Positions 36,093 to 45,816 of a stretch of DNA of 64,000 nt are shown here, piece after piece. Location: positions 1,984,001 to 2,048,000 of the forward strand of contig NC_017506.1 in assembly GCF_000166295.1 (NCBI RefSeq). Reading direction: 5' to 3'. Numbering within the stretch: the stretch's first letter is position 1; every line of letters begins with the position of its first letter. A program made the translations under genes and the position numbers. Source of the stretch: Marinobacter adhaerens HP15. Its GTDB lineage: Bacteria; Pseudomonadota; Gammaproteobacteria; Pseudomonadales; Oleiphilaceae. The notes beneath the pieces were generated by a model. The model saw only the letters and a program-made list of their open reading frames with translations. It searched no databases and had not been told where the DNA came from.

Positions 36093-37283
36093 TCAATTGA
36101 TCTCAATAGATGTTGGGGGTGCAGGTGGAGACGCGATCGGCTCTCCCATTAAATCACTGGGAATATCATTTCTTATTACGACATCATCTATCGAGTACCA
36201 CTCTTCTCGTCGCTCTGAATTGTCATAGGTTTGGAAAAAGTCATTGCCACCGATTGCCACAAGATTCCACTTGGCATTCACGTCTTCAGATGTAGAACCA
36301 CGAATCCACGGGATGGTTGTAACGTTAAAAATCTGTTCTCCATTGATCCATTGCCGCATTATTCCGTCTTTGGCGCCCGGCGACGAATTCATCTTCACGT
36401 AGAAAGCCAATTTAGTCCACGAGCCTCCTCGACCATAGACCTGATCGTGGCCGATGTTTACGTAGGGATCCCGTGAAATAAGGCCACCATTCACTCGATC
36501 TTCCAATTCAGGGTCGGAACCATTCGGCCCCATACCCGACAGATCGGCAGTAAAGTTCATATTTAGATCACCAATGCCCACCAACTGCCGCGGCAATCCT
36601 GAAATGTCGCCTGATGAGAACCCATAGTTATCTCCATGCGGGCCACCCCTGAAGGCCAAAGCATTTCGCACCCCATAGCTATTGATTGTGTGATCCCACA
36701 AAAATATGGGGCCAAGCTCCCCTCCGCCGAATGCTTGATACTCGCTTCCGTCACCGCTCCAGCTAGAAACACGAAAGAGTTTTGAAGCTGCTGCTGGCGT
36801 TCCGCTAACGTATTCGCGTGTCCAGTTGTCGCCAAAGCGGATCCAAAACTCAACGTAGAGTGAGTCGTAGCCCTCAGGAAAATACTGCACGAGCATCGAC
36901 TCCGACCCCCAGTAGTTCCAACCGGCATCGTAAGAATCTCTCCAACTGACGAAGGACTTGCCGTTTCCACCGCGCGCTTTATCCGAGTTCTTCGCCAATA
37001 TCTCAATTGCTTCATGACGATCAGGATGGCCAGTAGAAGGAGCCCAGACCGGATCCTGCCGTACAGAGAACCATCCTTCCGGAATTTTGTGCGTGGAGGC
37101 GCGCTGTTCACGATCCGGTTTTCCAGCAGGATTTGCTGAAGTCGCGTTTACCTCGAGACCGCTGTGCCAATCTGGCTGACCGTCGAAGCTGTCTTGAAAC
37201 AGAATTTCACCATTGGCTAATCCGCTTGAGGCAACCAAAGCAATCAAACAGAGCTTTCTTGAAAAATTAGGTAACGGGAGCAT
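36093..37283 (-). CDS. secreted jelly-roll (lyase- or lectin-like) protein
   Basis: A 396-residue exported protein: signal peptide (FSRKLCLIALVASSGLANG), then ILFQDSFDG and a concanavalin-like jelly-roll with many aromatic strands (YDSLYVEFWIRFGDNW, WTKLAFYVKMNSSPG, QWINGEQIFNV, WYSIDDVVIRND), as in polysaccharide lyases of the alginate/glucuronan type or heparinase-I-like folds. No catalytic set is identified. It is the only minus-strand gene between 23.9 and 39.1 kb, so it has its own promoter. It could degrade or bind the polymer made here. Confidence 0.65.
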   Translation of the reverse strand: MLPLPNFSRKLCLIALVASSGLANGEILFQDSFDGQPDWHSGLEVNATSANPAGKPDREQRASTHKIPEGWFSVRQDPVWAPSTGHPDRHEAIEILAKNSDKARGGNGKSFVSWRDSYDAGWNYWGSESMLVQYFPEGYDSLYVEFWIRFGDNWTREYVSGTPAAASKLFRVSSWSGDGSEYQAFGGGELGPIFLWDHTINSYGVRNALAFRGGPHGDNYGFSSGDISGLPRQLVGIGDLNMNFTADLSGMGPNGSDPELEDRVNGGLISRDPYVNIGHDQVYGRGGSWTKLAFYVKMNSSPGAKDGIMRQWINGEQIFNVTTIPWIRGSTSEDVNAKWNLVAIGGNDFFQTYDNSERREEWYSIDDVVIRNDIPSDLMGEPIASPPAPPTSIEIN

Positions 37284-37738
37284 AGGTAATCCTTTCGCTA
37301 TCCAAGTTGAACTGGCTCTTGAGAAGATACTCGAAGCCGTGTAGCTAGTATGTGAACAGACTTCATTTCCATGGCAACTGACTGTGTTGATTGGCGACCT
37401 TATGTAACGTTATATTTCAGTCTAGCACCTGCCGGGCAAGCATCCATTGGCGGGGATAGACCTAATTTTTCCCAAAAACGGCGCCATATCCTATGTAGTT
37501 ATTACGTGCAATCTGATAGATTTATCACCAAGGCGATTTGGGACGTTTTCAAGTTAGCGGAGACCAGCATTCCCGTGTAATCACCTGTTTGAAACCATCG
37601 CACCAATTACACTTCGTTATTTTTGCACTTTATCGGCCAATGGAACATGACCATCTTGCAACTGAATGGTCCAACCATCCAGATACGGAACGAAGGCAAT
37701 CGAAAACTTTTTACGGTGAGGATTTCTGACAAAGGAAT
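37284..37738. other. AT-rich intergenic region, divergent
   Basis: 455 bases between the secreted protein (minus) and a glycosyltransferase (plus). It is visibly richer in A and T than the surroundings and has short open frames, but none with a ribosome site or any recognisable product. I see no terminator, riboswitch, JUMPstart-type element or sigma-54 promoter. It must contain the promoters of both divergent genes. AAAGGA before 37739 is the ribosome site of the plus-strand gene. Confidence 0.5.
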
Positions 37739-39139
37739 ATGTCGAGCACTAGAGCAGATCTCAAAGATAGACATATTCTGTTTATCGCCTATTTCTATCC
37801 ACCTACTGATAGCACTGGTGTCCCTGGATGCATGCGGACGATAAAATTCGTGCGTAACCTAGCCAATGGCCGCTGCCACGTCCTCACAACCTCTCCGCAA
37901 ACGAAATCATCTCCTGACGCGCTTGCCCACCTTCACTTACCGGTTAACAGAGAACAAATACACAGGGTAAAAAGTTTAGACATTTTTAAATTTCTATTGT
38001 GGGCCAGAAAGCGGATTCGGCTACTGACCTCTTTTTCAAAGCGGGCTGAACCGACAGATAAGACTGTCCAGTCAGTTCTCAAGACTTCAAACACTAACGG
38101 CGAAGTTGCTAGTCGAAGCAAAGTGCAAAAATTTAAGGACTTTATTTATGACGCCTGCTACTTCCCAGACCAAGCCGGGCCCTGGATAATTCCGGCGGTA
38201 ATAAAAGGCATCAAGGTTGTAAAGCAACACAATATTGACGCTATCTTTGCGACTGGTTCGCCGTGGTCAGGATTGGTCGCAGGATATCTCATCAGTAGAT
38301 TGAGCTCCCTTCCGCTAATCGTCGATTTTCGTGACCCCTGGATGAATAATCCTTTCCATCAATCGAAAGGGCGATTGTTAGATGATTGGAGCGCAAGGCT
38401 CGAACGGCGTGTTGTGAAGCATGCATCGGCCGTATCTCTCAATACAGACCCACTGCACGCTGAATTCGTTCATCGGTATCCAGATGAACCCGCGAACAAA
38501 TTTTTTGTTATGCCCAATGGGTTCGATTCAGCCGAATTTCAGAACATCGTTGCAGAACCGAGAGTGACAGTTCAAGACTCGCTTTTGCTATGCCACGCAG
38601 GTTTCCTTTATGGCGTCCGCGACCCCGCCGTATTACTTGAGGCAATCAGAGCAGCAAATCAGCAACTGGCAGATTCAGGCAAAAGGATCGTTTTCCGACA
38701 GATAGGCGATGTAAATCTGGGTTACGACCTCAAAGACCGTTTCTCCGACCTCCTTGAAGATGGCAGTCTGATTCTGGATTCCGCTCGACCCTATAAAGAG
38801 TGCCTCTCAGCACTTGCATCAGCCGATATAGTAGTCAACGTCCAACCAGGAACACGCACTCAGATTCCCTCCAAACTCTACGATTACCTCGCCATCAACA
38901 AACCGATTATCAATATAACTTCTCCGGACGGGGCCTTGGGCACCTTGGTTATCGATAAAAAACTTGGGGACCTAGTTAGCTTTGAGGAGAAAGAGCAGTT
39001 AACTCAGCTCCTGAAAGCATATGCCCTTGACGAAAAACTGGGTTCTTTCTCCGGCTATGAAAACCGAGACGAGTTCGAAATATCGCACATCACTCAGACG
39101 TTAGCCCGACGCCTTCACGAGTGCCTGGATGCCCCCTAA
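37739..39139 (+). CDS. glycosyltransferase family 4-like
   Basis: A 466-residue GT-B protein. N-terminal HILFIAYFYPPTDSTGVPG is the usual acceptor-side start of this branch; IVDFRDPWMNNPF is the linker before the donor domain; the C-terminal domain has PNGFDSAEF, CHAGFLYGVRDP and QIPSKLYDYLAINKPI, which bind the nucleotide sugar. Codon use is AT-rich. It stands alone between the AT-rich region and a hairpin, convergent with the PA14 gene, and looks like a later addition to the locus. Confidence 0.82.
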   Translation: MSSTRADLKDRHILFIAYFYPPTDSTGVPGCMRTIKFVRNLANGRCHVLTTSPQTKSSPDALAHLHLPVNREQIHRVKSLDIFKFLLWARKRIRLLTSFSKRAEPTDKTVQSVLKTSNTNGEVASRSKVQKFKDFIYDACYFPDQAGPWIIPAVIKGIKVVKQHNIDAIFATGSPWSGLVAGYLISRLSSLPLIVDFRDPWMNNPFHQSKGRLLDDWSARLERRVVKHASAVSLNTDPLHAEFVHRYPDEPANKFFVMPNGFDSAEFQNIVAEPRVTVQDSLLLCHAGFLYGVRDPAVLLEAIRAANQQLADSGKRIVFRQIGDVNLGYDLKDRFSDLLEDGSLILDSARPYKECLSALASADIVVNVQPGTRTQIPSKLYDYLAINKPIINITSPDGALGTLVIDKKLGDLVSFEEKEQLTQLLKAYALDEKLGSFSGYENRDEFEISHITQTLARRLHECLDAP

Positions 39140-39144
39140 ACTAC

Positions 39145-39171
39145 TCGGGCGTACCAGATAGGCACGCCCGA
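39145..39171. terminator. hairpin between convergent genes
   Basis: TCGGGCGT and ACGCCCGA form an 8-base-pair stem with an 11-base loop between the stops at 39139 and 39179. There is no proper T-tract on either strand, so termination efficiency is uncertain. Confidence 0.5.
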
Positions 39172-39178
39172 TCCTTCG

Positions 39179-41203
39179 CTACTGAATATTGTATTGAACG
39201 GTATTCGATGGAGGGCTTAACAAGCCCTCTTGGTCCCTCGTCTGGAGGTTGAAGTACCAGACGCCTGCGCTTAGTCCCTCGAAACTATAGGTAGTTACAT
39301 CACTGGATACCGTCACGGTTTGATCAAGCGAGGATTGATTCTGCCCATAGTTAATCTGATAAGACTGAATCTCGCTTAGGGAGATTGATGTACCGTCAAG
39401 CCGGGTTCCGGGCGCTGTCCAACTGATGGTCACAACGGGGGCTGGCGCCGGATCGGGCTCGGGATCAGGCTCCGGAGCAGACGGCTCACTCGTTGTCGAA
39501 TCGCCAATCCCGGCGGTACGGCCCTCCCAGATTGCCGCCTCGCTAGGATTGCGTGGGCTTACGCCACTTTCGAATGCACTGAGGACTGTAACCCCCTGAG
39601 TGTTCAGTACCTGTCCGGCATCATCCATCCAGGGGTCAGAGCCGTATTCCATTTCCCAAACATCCGGAATTGAGTCCCCGTCCGAATCCAAAGATACCTC
39701 AGAGTCAAGCGGAGTTACCCGGAAGATATCGGAACTATTAACAGTTCGGCCATTGCTCATGTCCACAACCTGGAGCACGACGCTAGCTCCCCCGTAGCCT
39801 TCATTGAATTCCAGAACTACGGGATATTTTTCCCCAGCCGAGAGGGCCTTTTGCGCGCGGTAGGTCGTGCTGTTGAGACCTGTCCACGCATCTATAATCA
39901 GGTCACCACCAACGTAAAGCCTCGCACCGTCATCGCGACTAATACGGAATTCATAATTTCGCTGCCCTGAATCAAATGCTGGAATCAGAGTGCTGTACCA
40001 ACGAACGCTAAATCGATCATTCGGGAGGTTCCCGCCCGGCGAACCACCACCCCAGCTATTCGTGGGGCTTTCATCCAGGCGTGCGAAATCAAACGTTTCG
40101 AAGTTCCTTCCGGAAAAATACTGGCCCACCAGACCCTGGGTATACGGCACATCCACTGGAGCCTCTGGCTCAACAGGCTTGTCGTCAGGGTTGCTCGGAT
40201 CCGTTCCTTCATTGTATTCCCTAAGGTTGGAATAACCGTCCCCGTCCGCGTCTCTCTCAGCGTCAAGCGGGTCTGCAGGATCTAGCCCGTACGCGAATTC
40301 TGCTCCATCGGGGATGGAGTCGCCATCCGTATCTGCAGATGTGGGATCAATCCATAGCTGATATTCATCCGCAGTTGTTAACAGATCATTGTCCGGGTCT
40401 GCATTTGCATCCTCCGGATCGGCCGGATTCAGGCCTGCCTGCACCTCCCAGTTGTCATACAGACCGTCCTGATCTTCATCGAGAGGCGGGTATGCATCAT
40501 TGAAAGGCAGGCTATGCTCACCGTCGAAAAAGCCCACACGGTACCCTGCTGAGAACCCCAGCCTGGCGTCGGCAGTATCGGGATACAACTGGCTTTCTTG
40601 CCGAGGAGAGTAAAGGTACTGGGAGTCAATAACGGACCTTCCAAAACCCGGCCCCTCCCAGGCCACGCTGAAATGATCACCTCCGCCGCCTTCTTTGTGT
40701 CTTAGTTCAAAATAGTAGCGCTTGCCTGCAGTCAGTTCCTGAACTGCGGACACCTGGGAAGTGTACTTTGAGTAGTCTCCTGCAGATGTCCAGCCGGTAA
40801 CAGAGGCGATAACCCTTACATCCGAGGCATTCTGACTAGGGCTTAGCAAGAACTGAGTTTCATCATCACCAGAAACATAGAACCTGTATAGCCCACTCGC
40901 CGGGGCCTCGATAAAACCACGAACGAGGCTGCCATAGTTGTCAGCGCGATTGGGGCTAACCGACAGGCGCGTTAATTCCAGAACTTGATCCGGATTATCG
41001 GGGTACCTGCTTAGACTGGTGAGCTGAGCTATTGAGTTTCCATTCACTCCCTCAAAATACCGAAGTTCAGCCCAACCTGCCTCGCTGGCCTCCGGAAGGG
41101 CTGCGGTTGGAGGTAAAGAATCGACACCTCTCATGGTCCAGGATTGGCATCCTGATAGGAAAAGGGCAGTCAAGGTTAACGGAACAAACTTTCCAGTTGC
41201 CAT
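39179..41203 (-). CDS. PA14 / thrombospondin type 3-repeat lipoprotein
   Basis: About 674 residues. Lipobox LSGC (Cys19 from the chosen start), a first PA14-like beta-barrel (GLYRFYVSGDDETQFLL, YYFELRHKEGGGGD), then several calcium-binding repeats of thrombospondin type 3 kind (DEDQDGLYDNWE, DTDGDSIPDGAE, DADGDGYSNLRE), a second PA14-like domain (YEFRISRDDGARLYVGG), one more repeat (DSDGDSIPDVWE), an acidic Pro/Glu linker and a fibronectin-III-like end. It is likely a surface carbohydrate-binding protein. ATG 41203 (GGAG six bases upstream) is preferred to an in-frame TTG at 41215. It has no PEP-CTERM tail. Confidence 0.83.
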   Translation of the reverse strand: MATGKFVPLTLTALFLSGCQSWTMRGVDSLPPTAALPEASEAGWAELRYFEGVNGNSIAQLTSLSRYPDNPDQVLELTRLSVSPNRADNYGSLVRGFIEAPASGLYRFYVSGDDETQFLLSPSQNASDVRVIASVTGWTSAGDYSKYTSQVSAVQELTAGKRYYFELRHKEGGGGDHFSVAWEGPGFGRSVIDSQYLYSPRQESQLYPDTADARLGFSAGYRVGFFDGEHSLPFNDAYPPLDEDQDGLYDNWEVQAGLNPADPEDANADPDNDLLTTADEYQLWIDPTSADTDGDSIPDGAEFAYGLDPADPLDAERDADGDGYSNLREYNEGTDPSNPDDKPVEPEAPVDVPYTQGLVGQYFSGRNFETFDFARLDESPTNSWGGGSPGGNLPNDRFSVRWYSTLIPAFDSGQRNYEFRISRDDGARLYVGGDLIIDAWTGLNSTTYRAQKALSAGEKYPVVLEFNEGYGGASVVLQVVDMSNGRTVNSSDIFRVTPLDSEVSLDSDGDSIPDVWEMEYGSDPWMDDAGQVLNTQGVTVLSAFESGVSPRNPSEAAIWEGRTAGIGDSTTSEPSAPEPDPEPDPAPAPVVTISWTAPGTRLDGTSISLSEIQSYQINYGQNQSSLDQTVTVSSDVTTYSFEGLSAGVWYFNLQTRDQEGLLSPPSNTVQYNIQ

Positions 41204-41331
41204 GGCAGACTCCAAAACCTGAGAAAGGAGTGTTTAGTCTCGAATAGTCAGTATCGTCACAGGTACTGAATCACGCCACGCAAACGATGTAATGATTGGC
41301 AATTAAAAACCCAGACAAAGAGGGTGCGGTT

Positions 41332-42790
41332 CTAAAAGGCTCCCGATCGAAACTTGTTGATAAACCACACCCACCCGTTAACAACTTCATTTTTAAGAGG
41401 GTGCCTTATAAGGAAAATGCTACTTACCCAGATCAGGGGCAAAAGGCAAGCGACGGCCAAAAAGGGAATAGCGGTTCCATCAAACCATTGTTTACCAACC
41501 TGATAGATTCCCCAAGCGGAAGACCAACACACTCCCGTGATCAGAGTATTACCTATCCAAGCATGGAAGAACGCAATGATCTCCAGATTAAGGAAAGTTC
41601 CCAGCAAAATTGTTGTGAACATAAAATCAAGGAAGCCCACAACCGCAAAGCTTCCTGCGACGTAAACCAAGCCGTGGGGATAAGCTGCTACTATCCCAAT
41701 ACAATACAGAACAAACATCACGCCTTCTTTTTAACACCATCAGCCGTTCCTTTCCACGGGCCACAAGCAGGTCACTCGAAAACCAATGAACCGTTCGGAA
41801 CATGGCCCAATAGGCCAACATGGTCGCAAACGGAGCTGCTGCGTCCCATTGATCTCCAAAAAAAAGGCGGATGACGGGTAGGCTGACAACGCTCGCTACG
41901 GCAAGAACCGGCCAAACGAACCCGCCGAGCAATACAGTAGCACCAATGTAAGCCTGGTTAACGTCCTTGCCGGTCCGCTGTACTTCAGACAAGAAAGGCA
42001 AAACCACTGGCTTTACCCCCATGAGGAGTATTTGTGACATGAATTCAATGAACCCAAGGCCCCGTGAAAACAGACCAACTTGAGCCGTTGTGCCGAGCTT
42101 GCCAATGATCATATCCGGGGCCGTGACCACGCCCCGCCTGAAAAAGCCGGCAAGTGAGTTGTAGATTCCGAAGCTCGCTATCGGCTTCAGGTTTCTGAAC
42201 GAGGGCTGCCAACGGATACGGGCCGGCATAAACGTCAAAATTATCAGAAATTCGACGACAACAGAGAGTGTATAACCCCACGCCAATGCGTAATAGGTGT
42301 AGCCCATGTGAATGAGCACGACAGTAGAAATCAGATTCGAAAGTGACGTACCCAGGCGAATGAAGAAGAGCTCGCGGAACCGGAATTCTCTCGTTAAGAT
42401 CGCTGCAGGAATGCTGATGAACGGCGCAAGAAAAAAGCTGACCGACAGAATCGTGAAGATTGTTGCAACTGGCGGTATGTCGTAAAGCTCAGAAACTGGA
42501 ATTGCGGAAAACCAGATCCCGATACCCATGCCCCAGGAGATCAGCATAGTGAGACCAAGAGCTGCCCTGACCTTTTCCTCGGTCATCTCGGACTCTCTGA
42601 CCAGATACATCCCCGCGCCCAACAAGCGGAATTCACTTATCACCATTACAATGGCACTGGCAATCGCAAAGGTGCCAATCTGGTCTGGCGTAAGGAGGCG
42701 AGCCACAATCATCGTGGACGCCAAGCCTATTAGCATCCCTCCATATCGGGTCAGAAAAGAAAACAGCAGCGCACGGCGAACTTTTGACAT
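41332..42790 (-). pseudogene. oligosaccharide flippase, split by a +1-base frameshift
   Basis: The first frame (start 42790) reads a Wzx/MOP protein: FLTRYGGMLIGLASTMIVARLLTPDQIG (in two stretches), then membrane helices to ARGKERLMVLK, after which the frame turns into non-membrane Arg/Ser-rich sequence and stops at 41627. A second frame, ending at 41332, resumes with FVLYCIGIVAAYPHGLVYVAG and more helices exactly where the protein should continue. Removing one base from the A-run at 41728-41732 (minus strand TTAAAAAGAAGG) joins them to a 485-residue flippase, the normal length. It may be a true mutation, a sequencing error in a homopolymer, or slippage. Confidence 0.8.
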
Positions 42791-42797
42791 GGGTGGC

Positions 42798-43919
42798 TCA
42801 GTTGCCTCTGCACTGGTGGTAAATGGTTGTGTACTGACTTGCCATATGGTTTATCGAATAATTTTCATTGAAGCGCTCTCTGGACAACCTTGAGCAAGCC
42901 TGCCAAAGGCCCGGGTTCTCCAGAAGTTTTGACATCGCTGACAGAAATGCCTCTTTGTTGTTGTTCTCGGTGAGAAACCCCGTCTGACCATCTACGACGA
43001 TTTCAGGATTTCCCCCAACGTGGGTCGCAACTGCAGGAATTCCGAGACTCATGGCTTCTAACAGTGTCATTGATGTTCCTTCCGTGAAAGACGACAACAG
43101 GAAGACATTCATCAACCCCAGATACTGGGCGGGTCTGTTGATAAACCCTGTAAACCTGACCGATTCTCCAATATTCAGGTCAGCTACCCTCTTTTCCAAT
43201 GCCGGCCTTTCCGGGCCATCGCCGACCATAAGAAGAACGGCCGTAGGATGGGCCTCCAACAGTTCTGCGAAAGCATCAATCATCATTCTCTGGTTCTTGA
43301 CCTGATCTAGTCGGGAAACCGTACCCAGAACTGGTGCTTTTTCTGGAATACCCAGTTCAGAGCGTATCTTTGACACCTGTTCCTCTTTCCGTTCAAGGGG
43401 ATCGATACCGTTATAGATCACTTTTATTTTCGCTTTAGGGATGAACTCGTATCGGGAAAGCGCCTCTCGGGTCGCTCCTGATATTGCGATGATCGCAGGC
43501 GTCATCAGTGCCATCAACGGATTGATCATGAGGGCCTTATACCGGTACCTGTCCGGAAAAAACCGTCCGTGTTCAGTGAAGACTACCTTGGAGCCAGTAC
43601 CAAACGACGCCAGCCACCCGTAAACATAGGGCGTGTACTGATGGCAGTGAACGATATCGAACCGTCCCTGCTGAATCCGTTTTCTCAAGGATTTGACCAA
43701 CGCCAGATCAAAGCCTGGTTGTCGACTGAGGCAAAACACCGGCAAACCTTCATTTGCCAGAGACTGGCCGATCTCACCGATAAAACTATCAATACATGCG
43801 ATCTCATGATTAACCTCGCATGATCTGGAATTCCTAACCAGCTGATTGATCACCTGTTCCGTGCCACCTATGGCCATATTGAAGGTGACATGCAGTACGT
43901 TGATTGAGCGCGCTGTCAT
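42798..43919 (-). CDS. PEP-CTERM/exosortase-associated glycosyltransferase family 4
   Basis: A 373-residue GT4 enzyme of the type often annotated as sugar transferase, PEP-CTERM/EpsH1 system associated. The N-terminus is VLHVTFNMAIGGTEQVINQLV; the donor domain has GTVSRLDQVKNQ, LLMVGDGPERP, GFINRPAQYLGLMNVFLLSSFTEG and the EGxxxxxLEAM-type motif (TEGTSMTLLEAMSLGIPAV), with the catalytic glutamates. It overlaps the amidotransferase gene by four bases. Confidence 0.9.
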   Translation of the reverse strand: MTARSINVLHVTFNMAIGGTEQVINQLVRNSRSCEVNHEIACIDSFIGEIGQSLANEGLPVFCLSRQPGFDLALVKSLRKRIQQGRFDIVHCHQYTPYVYGWLASFGTGSKVVFTEHGRFFPDRYRYKALMINPLMALMTPAIIAISGATREALSRYEFIPKAKIKVIYNGIDPLERKEEQVSKIRSELGIPEKAPVLGTVSRLDQVKNQRMMIDAFAELLEAHPTAVLLMVGDGPERPALEKRVADLNIGESVRFTGFINRPAQYLGLMNVFLLSSFTEGTSMTLLEAMSLGIPAVATHVGGNPEIVVDGQTGFLTENNNKEAFLSAMSKLLENPGLWQACSRLSRERFNENYSINHMASQYTTIYHQCRGN

Positions 43920-45814
43920 CTTACGAAGTCTTTGTAGTGCTGATACCAGAGGGCGAAGACCACCATGCTCCAGAGCTCCTGGGTGAAACGGTTATCTCCC
44001 GAAAGGTGTGCTTGCCATAGCGCCCTAACCTGCTCCATTCTGAAATAGCGGGACAAACCGCTATCGGGCCCCGTCAAAAGCGGTTCAGCAATAGCCCGAA
44101 TCTCTGATCTCAACCATTGGGCGAGCGGCACCGAGAACCCCATTTTCTTCCGGTAGAGTATGTCTTCATCAAGCAAATCAGAGAAACATTCCTTTAGAAC
44201 GTGCTTCTTGCAATTGCCTTTCAGCTTCAGCGCAGAAGGAATGCCAGCGGCATACTCCACTACCCGGTAATCAAGGAGCGGAGCACGGGTTTCGAGGGAA
44301 TTCGCCATGCTCATTCGATCAACCTTCACCAGGATGTCGCCCGGTAAATAGGTCTTGATATCCGTGTAGAGAATGCGGGAAAGATGATCTTCCGCAGGTG
44401 CCTCCTGATAGTGATGCCGGGTAATGTCAGCAGGATCGTAATCATCGGTTAGCGCGGCAAACTCAGGGGAAACAACTCTTTTCCAAACCCTGGGATTGAA
44501 AAAGCAGTTGCTCGTAAAGAATCCGAGATCTGGATCGAGTGCTACGGTCCCGAGAAGCGACGACGCCTTTTTGCCCAACGGGCCCGGGATATGGCCTGCC
44601 AGTCGGGATAACCCGGGAAAAAGTGAATGCCTCAGTGCCGGCGGGAACAAAGACCGGATTCGGTTTTCAATGGCATCTGTCCGATACTTGGAGTAACCCG
44701 CAAAATTCTCATCACCGCCGTCACCTGCAAGCGCAACGGTAACCTGAGTGCGCGCAAGTTGTGAAACGAAAAACGTGGGCACAAAAGAAGGATCGGCAAA
44801 GGGTTCATCAAAGAATCGGCTGATACCAACGAGGTTATCCGCTACCGTCTCTTTGACTGTGAATACGTGATGGTCCGTCTTGAATTGCCTGGCGACAAGG
44901 TCCGCGTACTTAATTTCATCGAACTTTTCGTCATCAAATCCGATTGTGCAGGTGGTAACGGGCTGAGAAGACCGGCCAGCCATAAGACCGACAACAGCGC
45001 TTGAGTCGATACCACCGCTCAAAAAAGCGCCCAGGGGAACATCACTGATCATTCTCAAGCGTACCGCTTCGTCAATGACATCGTAGAGCCCGGCTTTTAT
45101 ATCACTAACCGTCCGACCCTCTACAGGCCTGAAGGAAAGATCCCAGTATTTCCGCACGGAAATACGACCCTCGCAAACTTCCATACAATGCCCAGGCGGT
45201 AGTTTGTGTACGTTCGCATAGATCGTCTTGGGGTCAGGGATGTATTGATAGACGAAGAAGTCCTTGATCGCATCCGGCCTCAGCGCGGGGCGCACAACGG
45301 GTGTAGCGAATAACGCTTTAATTTCAGAACCAAAGAAGAACTGTCCATCCGTGTCGGTGTAGTATAGAGGCTTTTTACCGAGCCGATCCCGTCCGATGAA
45401 AAGTGACTTGGTCTTGGCATCCCAAATGGCGAATGCGAACATTCCGTTCAGCTGCCTCAGGCAGGATTCACCATGCCTGGCGTACAGAGCGAGAAGCACT
45501 TCCGTGTCTGTCTGGGTTTTGAACGAAAAACCGTCTTGCTCCAAACCCTCGCGGAGAGAGCGAAAGTTATAGATTTCGCCATTGAAAACGATAATGTACC
45601 GCCCGCACGACGATGCCATCGGCTGGTTACCGGCGGATGATAAATCCAGGATGCTCAGGCGCTGATGAACAAGAGCGACGTCCTGATCGATGTGGACACC
45701 GTTTGCGTCCGGCCCTCGATGAGCAATGGCTTGGCCCATCCGTTCGGCCCATAGGTGATGTTGTTCTCGATCCGGCAACGTACCGGTGCGCAGAAATCCT
45801 GCGATGCCACACAT
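43916..45814 (-). CDS. asparagine synthetase-type amidotransferase (exosortase A-associated)
   Basis: A 632-residue AsnB-like protein. Cys2 of MCGIAGF is the glutaminase nucleophile; GPDANGVH and FNGEIYNFRSL complete the glutaminase domain (residues 1-200). The synthetase domain has the ATP pyrophosphatase motif FLSGGIDSSAVVGL and LAGDGGDENFAGY. The neighbourhood matches the amidotransferase 1 of exosortase-A loci, so it probably amidates a sugar acid or a linked residue rather than making free asparagine. Confidence 0.92.
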   Translation of the reverse strand: MCGIAGFLRTGTLPDREQHHLWAERMGQAIAHRGPDANGVHIDQDVALVHQRLSILDLSSAGNQPMASSCGRYIIVFNGEIYNFRSLREGLEQDGFSFKTQTDTEVLLALYARHGESCLRQLNGMFAFAIWDAKTKSLFIGRDRLGKKPLYYTDTDGQFFFGSEIKALFATPVVRPALRPDAIKDFFVYQYIPDPKTIYANVHKLPPGHCMEVCEGRISVRKYWDLSFRPVEGRTVSDIKAGLYDVIDEAVRLRMISDVPLGAFLSGGIDSSAVVGLMAGRSSQPVTTCTIGFDDEKFDEIKYADLVARQFKTDHHVFTVKETVADNLVGISRFFDEPFADPSFVPTFFVSQLARTQVTVALAGDGGDENFAGYSKYRTDAIENRIRSLFPPALRHSLFPGLSRLAGHIPGPLGKKASSLLGTVALDPDLGFFTSNCFFNPRVWKRVVSPEFAALTDDYDPADITRHHYQEAPAEDHLSRILYTDIKTYLPGDILVKVDRMSMANSLETRAPLLDYRVVEYAAGIPSALKLKGNCKKHVLKECFSDLLDEDILYRKKMGFSVPLAQWLRSEIRAIAEPLLTGPDSGLSRYFRMEQVRALWQAHLSGDNRFTQELWSMVVFALWYQHYKDFVR

Positions 45815-45816
45815 GG

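Noticed and set aside
37371..37844. Short plus-strand open frames in the intergenic region
   Set aside because: They lack ribosome sites and any recognisable sequence, and overlap one another in different frames.
41299..41313. TGG-N10-GC spacing on the minus strand upstream of the PA14 gene as a third sigma-54 promoter
   Set aside because: The bases match only at TGG and TTGC (TGGGTTTTTAATTGC), and the 13-base element is not found upstream. Chance is likely.
41728..41732. Programmed -1 frameshift in the second flippase
   Set aside because: The -1 frame meets a stop at once; only a +1 shift or loss of one base restores the protein, and no known +1 signal is visible.
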